The notes under the pieces are model-generated. The model was not told the origin of the DNA. It saw nothing but the letters and a program-made list of their open reading frames with translations, and made no database searches. From positions 248,001 to 312,000 of the forward strand of contig NBBA01000010.1 of NCBI GenBank assembly GCA_002794785.1: a DNA stretch of 64,000 nt, in the 5' to 3' direction. This DNA comes from Coniferiporia sulphurascens. Lineage: Eukaryota; Basidiomycota; Agaricomycetes; Hymenochaetales; Hymenochaetaceae. Shown here one piece after another: positions 44,340 through 54,654 of this stretch. Made by a program: the position numbers and the translations under genes. The stretch's first letter is position 1. The number at the start of each line of letters is the position of its first letter.

Positions 44340-45010
44340 ATACCCCCTCCCTTCCCCCCTACCTTCAGATGCACAGCATCTGTATTTCTTATTCTTCTCA
44401 TTATTGTTGTTTTCCTATTTTTTCCCCTATTTTTTTTCTTTTCTTATACCCCTCGCACGTACTTATGCTTATGCACAACGAATATTTCCTCCCGCGGCGT
44501 CATCAGACATCCACATATGATTTCCCCGCATCTCATTCTCATTCTCATTCTCATCATTTTACACCGCATCATATCGCATCACTTTGGACCTGCAACGACA
44601 TTGTACTGTATCATATACTCTTTTTTGTATCCTTCTTCTTGTATTCCCCGTCTCCATGGCTCAGTATGCATCCCTTTCCCCCCGTTTCCTCGTTTACCGT
44701 TTCTATCACCAGGCTTCCCTACCGCTATCACCTTCCCCATCGCCAATTTCCCTCCTACCTGGCACCCTGACACCTACCACCCTGGCCCCCCGCCTTTGCA
44801 CATTAATATCGAGTCCCTCCCATCCGCTTCCTATGTATGGGAGTTATGGCTGTATGGCGTATGGTTTCCCTCTTTTTCTTTCTGTTTTTTTAGGCTGTTC
44901 CTGCTATTCCTTATCCCTATCCCTATTCCCTATTCCCTCTTTCACACCCGCACCCGCACTCCCTCCCCCCTTCCCACCAACCTCCAATTTTCTACCTTCG
45001 CCCTTCACGG
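44340..45010. repeat. Polypyrimidine low-complexity region
   Basis: Strong T/C bias over about 670 bp with internal short tandem units such as (CATTCT)n and CCCTATT-type runs. It follows the DUF6699 stop within about 110 bp and may be partly its 3' UTR. Confidence 0.6.
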
Positions 45011-45828
45011 TGCCGCACTTTCATACATACCTTACTGTAAAATTAATCGGACTCGCGCGTCGTGCGCCGGAAACGCACCTAGGGTCAGAGTGTCAGAGTC
45101 ACTCCCAGCCACAATTAACGGGTTCCTAATCTGAGTTGGATCCGCGCTTGTAATGTGGTTGTAATTGTAATTATTTGTAACTGTAATTGTAAATTAAGTT
45201 AATGTTGAACTGTTACGCATGTGTACATAGCGGTAATGTTATCTATCTGCGTTGTAAAGTACGTACTGTACCGCCCCCACGCCACTTTAGCGCTTCAAGC
45301 TCTTATCTACTTTACTCTATCCTGTTATACCCGCCATGTTATGCTTTGCCGTGCCGTTCCATTTTTACCGTTTACTGTTTATCGTTCTACGTTCAAATCG
45401 CACTTTATAATGATCGACGTCTTAAAAGTTACAAAATAAATACGATAGCATAATGACGTCGCGGATAAATGCGATATGCTGTACATGCACTTTAGACCCC
45501 GGGCCAAACTTCACTTCGGTATTTTAATACAGTAAAGTATGTAGTCCGTTCTTGTTGTGCTTAGCCTGGGGTATGAGGGGTAGGTACTATGACACCGTTA
45601 CCAGAGCCATGGGCTCGGGTTCGGGTTCGGGCTTGGGTATTGGGTGAGGCACCGAGGAAGAAAGAATCAATTGGAGGCTCTAGACTACTGTAATGGATCG
45701 CGGCGGAGAGAGTGCGCTTTCCTTTTTTCATCTCTTTCATTTTCATTCTCGGTTCTCCGAGTCCTCCTAGGCCTCCTCGGAAACCTGGGACTCGGAGGGA
45801 CTTGGACTTGCTTTGCACACCAACTGGC

Positions 45829-45851
45829 ACTACACTACACTACACTACACG
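45829..45851. repeat. Short tandem repeat, 5-bp unit
   Basis: Four to five copies of a TACAC unit. Close by (about 45610-45635) a GGGTTC-type repeat gives a similar G-rich string. Confidence 0.7.
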
Positions 45852-46359
45852 CCAAGTACATGTACGTGCATCGCCAAAAATGCGTGTGTGCTATGATGGT
45901 GCGTCAGGGCACGGCTGAGTCCAAGTCGCTGACTGACTATCCGGTTCGGTTGAATGAATGAGTGGGTCTGCCCCGACTCGGATGGCGTCACGGTTGAGGG
46001 TTGGGAAAAGTGGGTTTGAGATACGCTTAGTGGACGATTTTGGTACGATATAAAGTAGGAAAGAAAGAAGGAAAGGAACGGCTACAACCACACATAAGTA
46101 TATACACACGCAGAGGCTAACGACACATAAGTAACAACAACTACACGGACGCAACACAAAAATAACAGGCGCACACGGCAGGAACACGCCACCGATCTGC
46201 GGAAGCAGTACAACAACACTGGATGTGAAGGAGAAAAGGAAGAGACATGTGTGGCGGCGAGAGAGAATAGTACAGGACGAGAGCGCATAAGTGCGTGAGA
46301 AAGACATAAAGAAAGAAAAAACCGGAAAGCGTAAGAGGAAGGGAAAGAATTAAAAAAAA

Positions 46360-47445
46360 TCAGCCCCCCACGTCAAGCTCGGCATCCCAGCCTAGGGGCA
46401 TGCGCACGTCGGCGACGCCGATCTCGTACTCGTCCTGGTGGTGCGGGTCCCGGTCCTCCTCCTCTACGTCCTCCTCGGATACCCGCGATCGCCCAATGCG
46501 AACTTTGAGGCTAAGAACGGCGCATTACGCCCCCGTCGCGTGGGGCAGGGCATGGCGATCAGGACGGTCACCTGCAGGCTCTCCGCCTCCCCATCGCGAT
46601 TGCCACTGCCACCGCCCGCTCTGTCCGCTTCTGAGCCCTGCCCGCGGTCGCGTCGCCTTTGCAGTTGACTGTACAGCCATGCCGGACTGGCCGCGATGTT
46701 GACTAGTGGGTAGGACGGGTTGTACACTGTACGGGTATTGGACGTAGTCGACGCCTGTGGCGCAGGTGCGGCGGAAACGGCAGGGACGCGCGTGATGCTG
46801 CGACCACCTACTATGTAAGAAGGGAAATATTCTTGCGGCGGTTCGTTCTCGTGTAGGGCGGGATGGAGATCCTCGGAGGGCGGTGGCGACTCGGTGATGG
46901 GAGTTGGCCGTCTGATGGTTGCTGAGAGTGGCTGCGGAATGGAGGGCGTGAGCAAAATTTGGATGACTGGCGCGGAGGCGGAAGGCAGGGACGCGTGAGA
47001 AGGTTGTGCGCAGTCGCACAGGAAAGAAAGGAGAAAGATGGGGACGACGTGGAACACGGAATACGATTTTGTTTACTGGGGGAATGCAGATAGGGTTCTT
47101 GTTTGAATGAAAAAGTGGCGGGATCGGTCGGTCGCTCACCAGCATATTGCTCCAGGACTCCTTTCCTTCCGATATCCAAATATCCCATATGCGTGGCTTA
47201 ACGTCAGTAGAGCGCTGGATGCGCCGCTCCTCAGCCTCCTGGAGACGTCTGCGCATGAGGACGCCTGAGCGGCGCGAGGTGTAGCCGCAGGCCATGAACG
47301 CGACGAAGAGGGCGAGGAACGTGATGAGGAAGCCGAATAGCAGAGACGAGGAGCGCGAGATGTCGGGGACGCCTGGTGCATTGTTGACTGGGCCCGCGGC
47401 CGACGCAGATGGGGAGGCAGCGGCCGACGACGAGAGAGTAGACAT
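46360..47445 (-). CDS. Single-TM protein, paralogue A (C-terminal frame break)
   Basis: The start is MSTLSSSAAASPSASAAG (47445). A Ser/Ala-rich N-terminus leads to one membrane span (SSLLFGFLITFLALFVAFMA) and a basic stretch RRRLQEAEERRIQR, then KPRIWDIWISEGKESWSNML. An intron follows, then PLSATIRRPTPI, ASTTSNTRTVYNPSYPL and LQVTVLIAMPCPTRRGRN. After this the same frame soon stops (TGA at 46464). The next frame, however, encodes LSLKVRIGRSRVSEEDVEEE and DEYEIGVADVRMPLGW, ending at 46360-46362; this matches the end of paralogue B. No intron can join the two, so a frameshift at about 46515-46535 is likely. The type I orientation (N-terminus outside) and function are unknown. Confidence 0.65.
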
Positions 47446-48034
47446 TCCGACGGGAGGGGGAGGTACGAACCAGAGGTAGGGGAGGACCGTGCGTTCGGAT
47501 TGTGGGCAGAGGTAGGGAGATGGGAAAGAGGATAGCTGATTACTATTAGTTACTTACAACTGGACGCCTCCAGTCTCCTGAGCCACGGTCAGTTCATCGT
47601 GTTCTCCCAACCTCCATCTCCCACTCGCGCTTCTATTTACAGGTCCCGTGGGAACTGCCTCTTAAGGAAGGTCCTCTGGGCCTCTGGGCGCTTGTGATCG
47701 GCGCTTGGTGCGTCGGCTGAGGGCTCGCCTCCCGACGAGATAAAATTTCAGGTGAGCTGCCGGATTAAATTGGTCAAGTGAGGGCTCGAATTTATACCTG
47801 TGCTTGTAGATGTTGGAGAATCGTCTCGATATTTGTGTCTTCCAATTACGTAGCACATCGACCTTGGCGGCCCCAAATAATGTATAGAAAGTCTCTGTTC
47901 AGAGGAACAGAAGAATGAAAGCCCCTCCGTACAAACACTATATTATGCGCTACTCACGTAGCACATTATCCGGTGATCCGACTTCCCGTCCTAGCCAAGC
48001 CACAATCTCCAAACTTCCGCCACAAATCCACCTG
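47446..48034. other. Intergenic between the two single-TM paralogues
   Basis: About 590 bp holding the promoter of paralogue A and the 3' region of paralogue B. No further gene seen. Confidence 0.55.
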
Positions 48035-48750
48035 CTAACCCTCCCCACGAATATAAGCCACTTCAGTTATTCCGAGCGCCAATTCTTCACGGCCACGGTC
48101 GCTATCCGAGAAATATTCCTGCTCTTCTGCCGCATTATGACCTCGGGAAGGAGAAGGCATCGCTACGATGAATGATACGCATAGGCGGCTCGACGAGGAA
48201 TCGATGTCTTTAGTACGGTGAGCCTTCGATGTACGAGTGTTAGAACGTCTGCGGGATGATCCTGGGGAACGAGCGTTGGTCGAAAGACGTGGCGATTTAG
48301 GTAGTGGTACAATTGTTGCGGATAAAGGCTTCAGGTTGCGAAATAATTGAGTCTGATGTCCAACGCACTCCCAAGAATACTACTCACCTTCATCTCTTTC
48401 CATTCAAAATTTTCTAACATTCTAGGCACCTCTCCTGGAACGCACACATCCCACATGACAGGCACGCTGGCATCGGCGTCGTTAACCAGTCGCTCATCCT
48501 CCCTGGCTCTCATTTCCAGAACCACTCTTCGTCTCAGTTTCCTCATATACCATAGTCCCAGACCACAGACCACCATAAATAAAATCGCAATGACGATAGG
48601 CACCGGTTCAAATGGGTTTTTTCTGCCTGAACTGGGAAGCTGGCCGCCGCTCGAACTCGGAGTTGTTTTCGGAGGAAGACTTCCTACGCCCCCACCCCCT
48701 CCGGACAGCTCCCGAGCGTATTGGGTTTTCGTTGTTTCTTGTGTATACAT
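48035..48750 (-). CDS. Single-TM protein, paralogue B
   Basis: Two exons. The start at 48748-48750 gives MYTQETTKTQYARELSGGGG, a Ser/Gly/Pro-rich N-terminus, one span (VPIVIAILFMVVCGLGLWYM) and a basic stop-transfer RKLRRRV. VPVMWDVCVPGEVPRM and FEWKEMK follow. After a GT-AG intron come PLSATIVPLPKSP, an Arg/Ser-rich stretch, VSFIVAMPSPSRGHNAAEEQ and LALGITEVAYIRGEG, with the stop at 48035-48037. The WD(I/V)(W/C), PLSATI, V.FIVAMPSPSRG and LGIT.V blocks repeat in paralogue A, so these are tandem duplicates. The family appears confined to basidiomycetes as far as I can tell. It may be a membrane-anchored adaptor; function unknown. Confidence 0.72.
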
Positions 48751-49891
48751 TTTTTGCTGAACGTTTTCGTTTTTTTCTTTGTTTTGTTGTTCTTGAAGGG
48801 GTATGTGTAGTGTGCAGTCGAAGAGAACAGAAGCCAGCGGGGAAAACGCGCACAGTGCGCGTCCCACACACATGTTTATATGTGTTCAAGGTGCATGTTG
48901 CATGACTCGAGTGACAACACCCAACGCGCGTCGTCTCCGGATAGATGCATCTGTGAGTCAAATCGGGCTTTGGCTTTGTGGAGCCGAAAGAAAAGTGTTT
49001 TGGAGGCGCGCGGTGTGATGGGAGGCGCTACGAACGCGCACTTGATGGTAGGTAGACCCCGTTAAGCTCGGGCCCGGTCCTGGACGCAGCCGCAGTCGGT
49101 CAAGTAAGTAAGGGTCGAGGACAGACTCCGATGTTTTGTGTTGACTCGGTACGATGACTCAACAATGATTTGATTGTCTGTCTGTAAAAACAAACAATGG
49201 ATCAGCGGATGGTTCTAGAGCCAGAGGAGCGACGGACAGACAACTATCTTGTTTCAAAGCAAGGAACGGGGTAAAGTGCTTTGTGATCCGGGGCGTGCGC
49301 AGTGGTGGCGTTTTAATACTGGCAGTTGCCGCTCGGGTAGCAAGCAAGGGTACGAAACCCATTTCAAGTTTGGCTTGGACGTGCTTGAGTCATATCTTAT
49401 TCCGAGTCCGAAAAGCGGAACGGATATTCGGCCTTAAGTTTGAAGACGCGCCGGTTGTAGTGGTGAGGTCTATTATTAATATCATAATTACAGTCTCTGC
49501 GCAACGAAGAAAACTGGTAGATATTGCTAAATGGAACTTATGGAAGCACGTACGAGGCTACGAGCAGGCCGGAGACTTTCCATCGTCACTGGGCGAGGCA
49601 GAGACCGAACTTCGAAACTCTAATTTAGGGAGCCATGCATACGCGAGGGCGGAGTTAGAAAGCTCCGGACGAGGCCGAACCGATTGTGGCCAGCGCCAAG
49701 TTCTGCGGAGTCGAATCTTGTGCTCGACAACGACGACGGCAGGTTTTTTCTTCGTCGATAGTCGGAAAGGTCGTTATTGAAATTGAACTGTTCGTGTATT
49801 TACTTACGGTTGCCTCTGCGGGACTTTTTCCTCACCCTGTTATTTTGGTTTTGGTTTCTTAGTTGAAAGACAAAGGCCTTTTTTTCCCGAC
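48751..49891. other. Divergent intergenic region
   Basis: About 1.1 kb between paralogue B (-) and the SRRM1-like gene (+). A 165-codon plus-strand frame (49283-49780) is open but runs into the SRRM1 promoter and shows no domain. A T-rich tract precedes the SRRM1 start. Confidence 0.45.
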
Positions 49892-51766
49892 ATGGCAGAC
49901 GCTGGTGAGGACGGCCGAGTCCTATTCGTACGAGTATCTTTTGTCCCGCTCACAGCATTCCTCTTCCGCTCACGTTATCTAGGCTTTTTCAAAGGAACAT
50001 CGACAGACCAGGATCGTCGGTTCTCTGACAAGGAGTCGAAGCTCCTTAGGACGCTCAAGTTTCCACCCGAGTTCAGCGAAAAGGTACATGGTTCTACAGG
50101 CTCACTTTTTTATTTGGCTAATTCGAATTTGTACTTTGCCAGGTTGACATGAGGAAGGTAAACTTACAGGTGATGCGTCCGTGGATAGCGAACAAGGTGA
50201 CCGAGCTCGTCGGCTTTGAGGATGAAGTCGTTGTTGAGTACGCTATGGGTCTGCTTGAAGATCCTTCTCAGCCTGTGAGTCGGAAGCGATTTCGTTCGTC
50301 CTCTTGTCTTTCAGTGTGGTCACTAACTATGTGTTCTAGACGCCCGACCCTCGCAAAATGCAGATTAACCTCACGGGTTTCCTTACTGCCAAGACTGCTG
50401 AATTCATGACCGCGCTATGGAAGCTTCTTTTAGAGGCACAAGAGTCTACTGGCGGTATTCCCAAGACGTTTGTGGAGGAAAAGAAGGAGGAGATGCGCCG
50501 CGCGCGTGAGAAGGATACGAAGGCTTTGGATGAAAGGGATCGCAGGGCGCGATTGGACGATATTAGAGACCGGGAAAGGGAAGAAAGGGGTGGTGGCGGC
50601 AGGGGAAGGGGAAGAGGCCGTGGAAGAGGTCGAGGTGGTAGATTCGATGATGACAGACCAGCGCGGGGAAGAGATAATGGCTGGGGGGCGCGTGGAGGAG
50701 GGGTAAGTGTTTCGCGACCGTCCTTTCAATTTGCAAAGTTTGGTCTAATCAATGTGTTGCATTTCTAGCGATCGCGTTTCCGCTCGCGCACTCGGTCTCC
50801 GAGTCCCCCGCGCAGAAGGTCCCCGACTCCGTTATCCCGTCGTCTTGGACGTACCCCATCTCCTCCATCTCGTGGTCGCTCGTCTTCGCGTACCCCGACG
50901 CTTAATGATGCCGCAGGGGCTTCAGCACGTCGCAGGGACTCACGCTCGCGTTCGCGTACTCCGCCACTGCCGCCTCGGCGTTCGTCGAGATCACCCTCGT
51001 ATGGCCCATCATCGCGCCGGCGCCGAGCACGCTCGCGCTCATACCCTCCACCCCCACGTCGGCGTTCTCCACCTCCTCGAAGGCGCTCCCCGCCCCGCCG
51101 CGGCGTGCGCGGTAGCCGCAGTCCTCCGCGTCGCCAGCGTCCTCCCCTACCAGCACGTTCGCGATCGCGCGACCGGGGTTTCAACAGGTCGCCTCTGCCG
51201 CACCTCCGCCGTGATACACGGCGGGACGCGAGTGTGGCGTCCGGTGTTAGTAGGAGTGTGAGTCGCAGCCGTAGCCGTAGCCCACCGCCTAAACGGCGGC
51301 GTAGGAGTGCGTCGCGCTCGCGCTCACGCTCGAGGACCCCGCAGCAGCGTGGTGGGTCGGGCCCTGTTACGGGTAGAGGAGGGAGGCGACGCGATGCCAG
51401 CAGGGACCGGAGCCGGACGCGGAGCATGAGCGTTGATAGGGATAGGCGACATAGGAGGAGTCCTACGCGTAGTATGAGCCCTGCGAGTCCGGATGGGGGG
51501 AAAGAGAAAATGGATGTTGACGCCCCAAAAGAGGAGCTGAAGATCAAGGGCCAAGCAGAGGCGGAAAAAAAGAAGGCGAGCTGATGCGTTGCTGTTTTTC
51601 CGTTAGTTCTTTTCTCTGAATCTACTCCCCCGTTTGTTGAAATCAGGTCTCGGAATCTACGGCTAATGAACAACTAGATTTGGAGAGGCGGGAGAGCGAG
51701 CTTAAGGAGAGGGCGTTGAGGAATAAGGTAGTCAGGTCCAGAAAGGCTAGTACGACGGGGTCGTGA
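49892..51766 (+). CDS. SRRM1-like splicing factor (PWI + RS domain)
   Basis: Exon 1 codes only MADAG and joins by splicing to FFKGTSTDQDRRFSDKESKL, LRTLKFPPEFSEKVDMRKVN and LQVMRPWIANKVTELVGFED. This is a PWI domain (Pro-Trp-Ile at RPWI), continuing EVVVEYAMGLLEDP and TPDPRKMQINLTGFL. A charged helix (EEMRRAREKDTKALDERDRR) and an Arg/Gly-rich stretch follow, then a long RS/PRRR region (SRSRSRSPPPKRRRR). The last exon ends LRNKVVRSRKASTTGS, with TGA at 51764-51766. In animals SRRM1/SRm160 is a nuclear splicing co-activator; the fungal protein should bind pre-mRNA and SR proteins through the PWI and RS parts. The minus-strand frame over the RS region is a shadow. Confidence 0.9.
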
Positions 51767-52576
51767 AAGGTGCGTGGCGGGCGTCGGAGGGCAGTGAGTG
51801 GACAGTTGAATCCCGTGATGTGCAGTACGTGTGTGTTGGTTCTTTCTTCTCCGAGATTCGTGCAGATACAGATGAGCAGAGAGAGAAAATTTATTCTTTT
51901 TTTGACATTTATTTCGTTCTTGCCAGGTATATGTCGTAGGAGTGAATTATTATGTGTTTGCTGAAGGCGCCGTACCTCCTTGCACGCAGGACAATTCGAC
52001 TATGCGACATCGGGTTTGATGTGCTTTTGCTCTATCCACTTCCTTGGTTTCCCCACAGTTCTTTGTCGGTTCGAGATTTTCCTTGGCTGCTTCCGTGCTT
52101 CAATTATAAGGGACTGTATACGGCTCGGCTGGCGAATCGTACCTTGGGCATATGCTGGATTCAAAATACCTAGTCGGGATACGGATCGGCCGGCTCATTC
52201 ACGGACTTTACTCTGGCTGTTTCTCGCTGGCGGCAGGGCGCGAACTTAAACTTCGGAAAATCAAAGCGAACTGTACGGCACGAATGAACTGGTTGACTGG
52301 TCTTATGGGCCGACGTGTCTTTGCGTCCTCATTCTACGGAACAATGGCTCCTGCTGCTATTACTGGGCGCGGCTTGTCTGTTCCGTCTGGTTACCCCGCA
52401 TCGACATTCAATGGAACTATCGCGGAGCTCGGGTCTCTCATTAACGCCGGCCTCGGAAACGAACCCTTTATCCGTCTTGGAGGGGCGAGTACGGGGAAGC
52501 AAAGATCTTGGAGTATAAAGAGTCTCGTTTCACTTGTGTTTCGCTAAGGTCCAACCAGCGACTATTATCACTTAAG
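51767..52576. other. Intergenic, promoter of AA9 gene
   Basis: About 0.8 kb. A 131-codon plus-strand frame (52152-52547) overlaps the LPMO core promoter and has no domain I recognise, so it is probably not a gene. Confidence 0.5.
52514..52520 (+). promoter_or_regulatory. TATA box of AA9 LPMO gene
   Basis: TATAAAG 63 bp before the ATG, a spacing usual for inducible fungal cellulase-type genes. Confidence 0.6.
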
Positions 52577-53951
52577 ATGTTGACCTCTCTCGCTGTGCTT
52601 GCTTCTGTCTTCGCGTCTGCTGCGGCCCATGCTACGTTCCAGGAGATGTGGGTGAATGGCGTCGACCAGGGATCGTGGTGTGTCCGGATGCCCCTGTCGA
52701 ATTCACCTGTTACTTCGGTGACCACCGACGTGCGTTTCGTGATTCTTAGCGAGAGGCTTTCTGTCAGGCTGATCTGTGCTGCTTGACAATAGGACATTGC
52801 TTGCAATGTGAACGCAACTCCGAGCAGTGGTCTTTGCGCAGTTAGCCGTATGTTTTGAGAACGCATTCTGAGGGTCGAACGACAAGTATTCTGATCTGAT
52901 ACCGGTCTTACAGCGGGCGACCAGGTCACTGTTGAAATGCACCAGCAGCCGGGCGACCGCTCGTGTGCGGACGAGGCTATCGGGGGTGATCATTGGGGAC
53001 CCATGCTCGCGTATATGGCGAAGGTGTCTGACGCAACTACCGCGGTCGGCTCCTCTGCCGGCTGGTTCAAGATCTCGGAGATGGGTCTCCCGTCGAACGA
53101 CCCGGAGTACTGGGCGACGGAAGTCTTGAATGATAACTGCGGTCACTTTACGTTTACCATTCCCGACGTTGAGCCTGGGCAGTACCTCCTCCGCGCCGAG
53201 GTTATTGGTGAGTGCAAACTAAGTCAGTGAAGAAATGATTGGCTTATGCTGTGTACGCGCAGCGCTCCACGTCGCGTCGAGCGTTGGCGGCGCCCAATTT
53301 TATATGTCGTGCTTCCAGGTTGAAGTCGGTGGCTCAGGAACTGCGTCTCCTGCTACCGTCAACATCCCGGGAGCGTACGGTGCTTCGGACCCGGGTATCC
53401 TCATTGACATCTACACCTCTCCCGCGGCTTATCAGAGTAAGTTTATTTGGTAGCCACCACACAGGAGGTCTGGATCTGAACTCTGTCTTGCAGTCCCCGG
53501 CCCGACGCCGTTTGGCACCACCTCGCCTGCAGTCGCGACGACCGCCTGGCCGACGATTGCGACCTGGAACACTGCGGAGCAGCCCTCGACCGTACCGACG
53601 ACGAAGCCGGCTAACGCCCCGGCGGCGCCGTCAAGCAGCTCGGCCGCACCACCGCCCTCGTCGACGACTGTGTCATCGAAACCCACGACGACGTCGAGTG
53701 CGACTGCGACTGCGACTGCGACTGCGACTGCGACTGCAGCCCCGACCTCGGGTGCTGGGACCGTCGAGGAGTACGGGCAGTGTGGCGGTATCGGCTGGAC
53801 TGGCGCCACCGCGTGCGTCTCCGGGCTGACCTGCAGTGTCGTCAACGATGTGAGTTTCTGTGTGACATGAATCCGTGCTGATGGACTCTGATTCTGATTC
53901 TGATTTTGCCTTTGCCTTTGCGCTGTGCAGTACTATTATCAATGCCTGTGA
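52577..53951 (+). CDS. AA9 lytic polysaccharide monooxygenase with CBM1
   Basis: The signal peptide MLTSLAVLASVFASAAA ends exactly before His-Ala-Thr-Phe, so the mature N-terminal His can form the copper histidine brace. The second copper His is in GGDHWGPMLAYM. The family QFYMSCFQVEV block carries the conserved Gln and axial Tyr. Several GT-AG introns interrupt the catalytic domain. A Pro/Ser/Thr linker with an (AlaThr)n run leads to a C-terminal CBM1 (VEEYGQCGGIGWTGATAC, CVSGLTCSVVND, YYYQCL), whose last exon is tiny (stop 53949-53951). It oxidatively cleaves cellulose or related glucans outside the cell. It looks intact. Confidence 0.93.
53699..53737 (+). repeat. Hexanucleotide repeat coding the LPMO linker
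   Basis: About six copies of CGACTG encode Thr-Ala repeats between the catalytic domain and the CBM1. Being a multiple of three, length change keeps the frame and would alter only linker length. Confidence 0.85.
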
Positions 53952-54654
53952 ACGAGAGAGGGCTTCCAGAGTTAATCATCGTAAAAATACTTTCTGTACT
54001 CGCGGGAGCATGTATTCTGTTACATCCATCGAATCCTCGCCTGGCATGAAATGAGATGTATTAAGAGTGTTCTTTGATGAGAAGAGAGTTCAGCATCGAC
54101 CGCTCTGCCGGCTTTGAGACGTTCTCCTTAATAACGTGCGCTGCGAATATAGAGAGGCGGAAGTACGTTGAGCAGATTGAATCCGTGATCAACTGAGCAT
54201 GAGGTCATGTTTCCTTCTTTGCCCCATTACCATGAAAGGAGCGGACGAATGCAGTAACTGGTTCGCACGGGCTGGTGCTCGCCAAACTCTTTCATGGGGT
54301 TAAGCAAGTGCCATGGGCCGTTGACCATCTTTCCGTCTTCTTTCTTCCCCGCCGTCTCTCCCAACGCCGCCGCGCGTTGCCTGTCGTCGTCGCTCAGTTC
54401 CTGGCGCAGGCACCACGTCGGTCAGGCGCCCGCCGTTCTCTTCGGACCCGTTATCTGTCCGGCCAGTGATTGTGTCCGACGAACCGAGAGCTTCTATCAC
54501 TCACTCTCTTTCGGGGGCGGGTTTGCGCCGCCGCGAAGTGCATACAGGTTGCACACACCGCGACGAGCGACAAACGTTTTCGACGTAAGCTACCGCGTAG
54601 CCGTTTTCTCTCTTTTTTTTCGCGGCTCATTTCTCTCTAGACGTCCCTTCCGGG
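53952..54654. other. Intergenic, no gene recognised
   Basis: About 0.7 kb between the AA9 stop and the next plus-strand gene. A T-rich tract (about 54612-54620) lies just before the downstream start. Short frames here (54294-54728 plus) run into the next gene in another frame and are not supported. Confidence 0.5.

Larger units (their letters stand above)
44233..46359. other. Intergenic, long pyrimidine-rich stretch
   Basis: About 2.1 kb. From about 44340 to 45010 the plus strand is dominated by T and C, which opens overlapping frames (44307-45134 and 44584-45129) that look compositional rather than coding. Smaller repeats occur at 44532-44556 (cattct units), 45150-45200 (tgtaat-like units) and 45829-45851 (tacac units). 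No gene recognised. Confidence 0.5.

Noticed and set aside
44307..45134. Two long overlapping plus-strand frames (275 and 181 codons)
   Set aside because: Both lie in the pyrimidine-rich block and consist of Ser/Pro/Leu/Phe runs explained by T/C bias.
49283..49780. 165-codon plus-strand frame before SRRM1
   Set aside because: No recognised domain; it occupies the promoter region and no splice join to the downstream gene was found.
50765..51673. 302-codon minus-strand frame rich in Arg/Gly
   Set aside because: Antisense shadow of the RS region of the SRRM1-like gene.
52152..52547. 131-codon frame upstream of the LPMO
   Set aside because: Covers the TATA box and leader of the AA9 gene; no domain.
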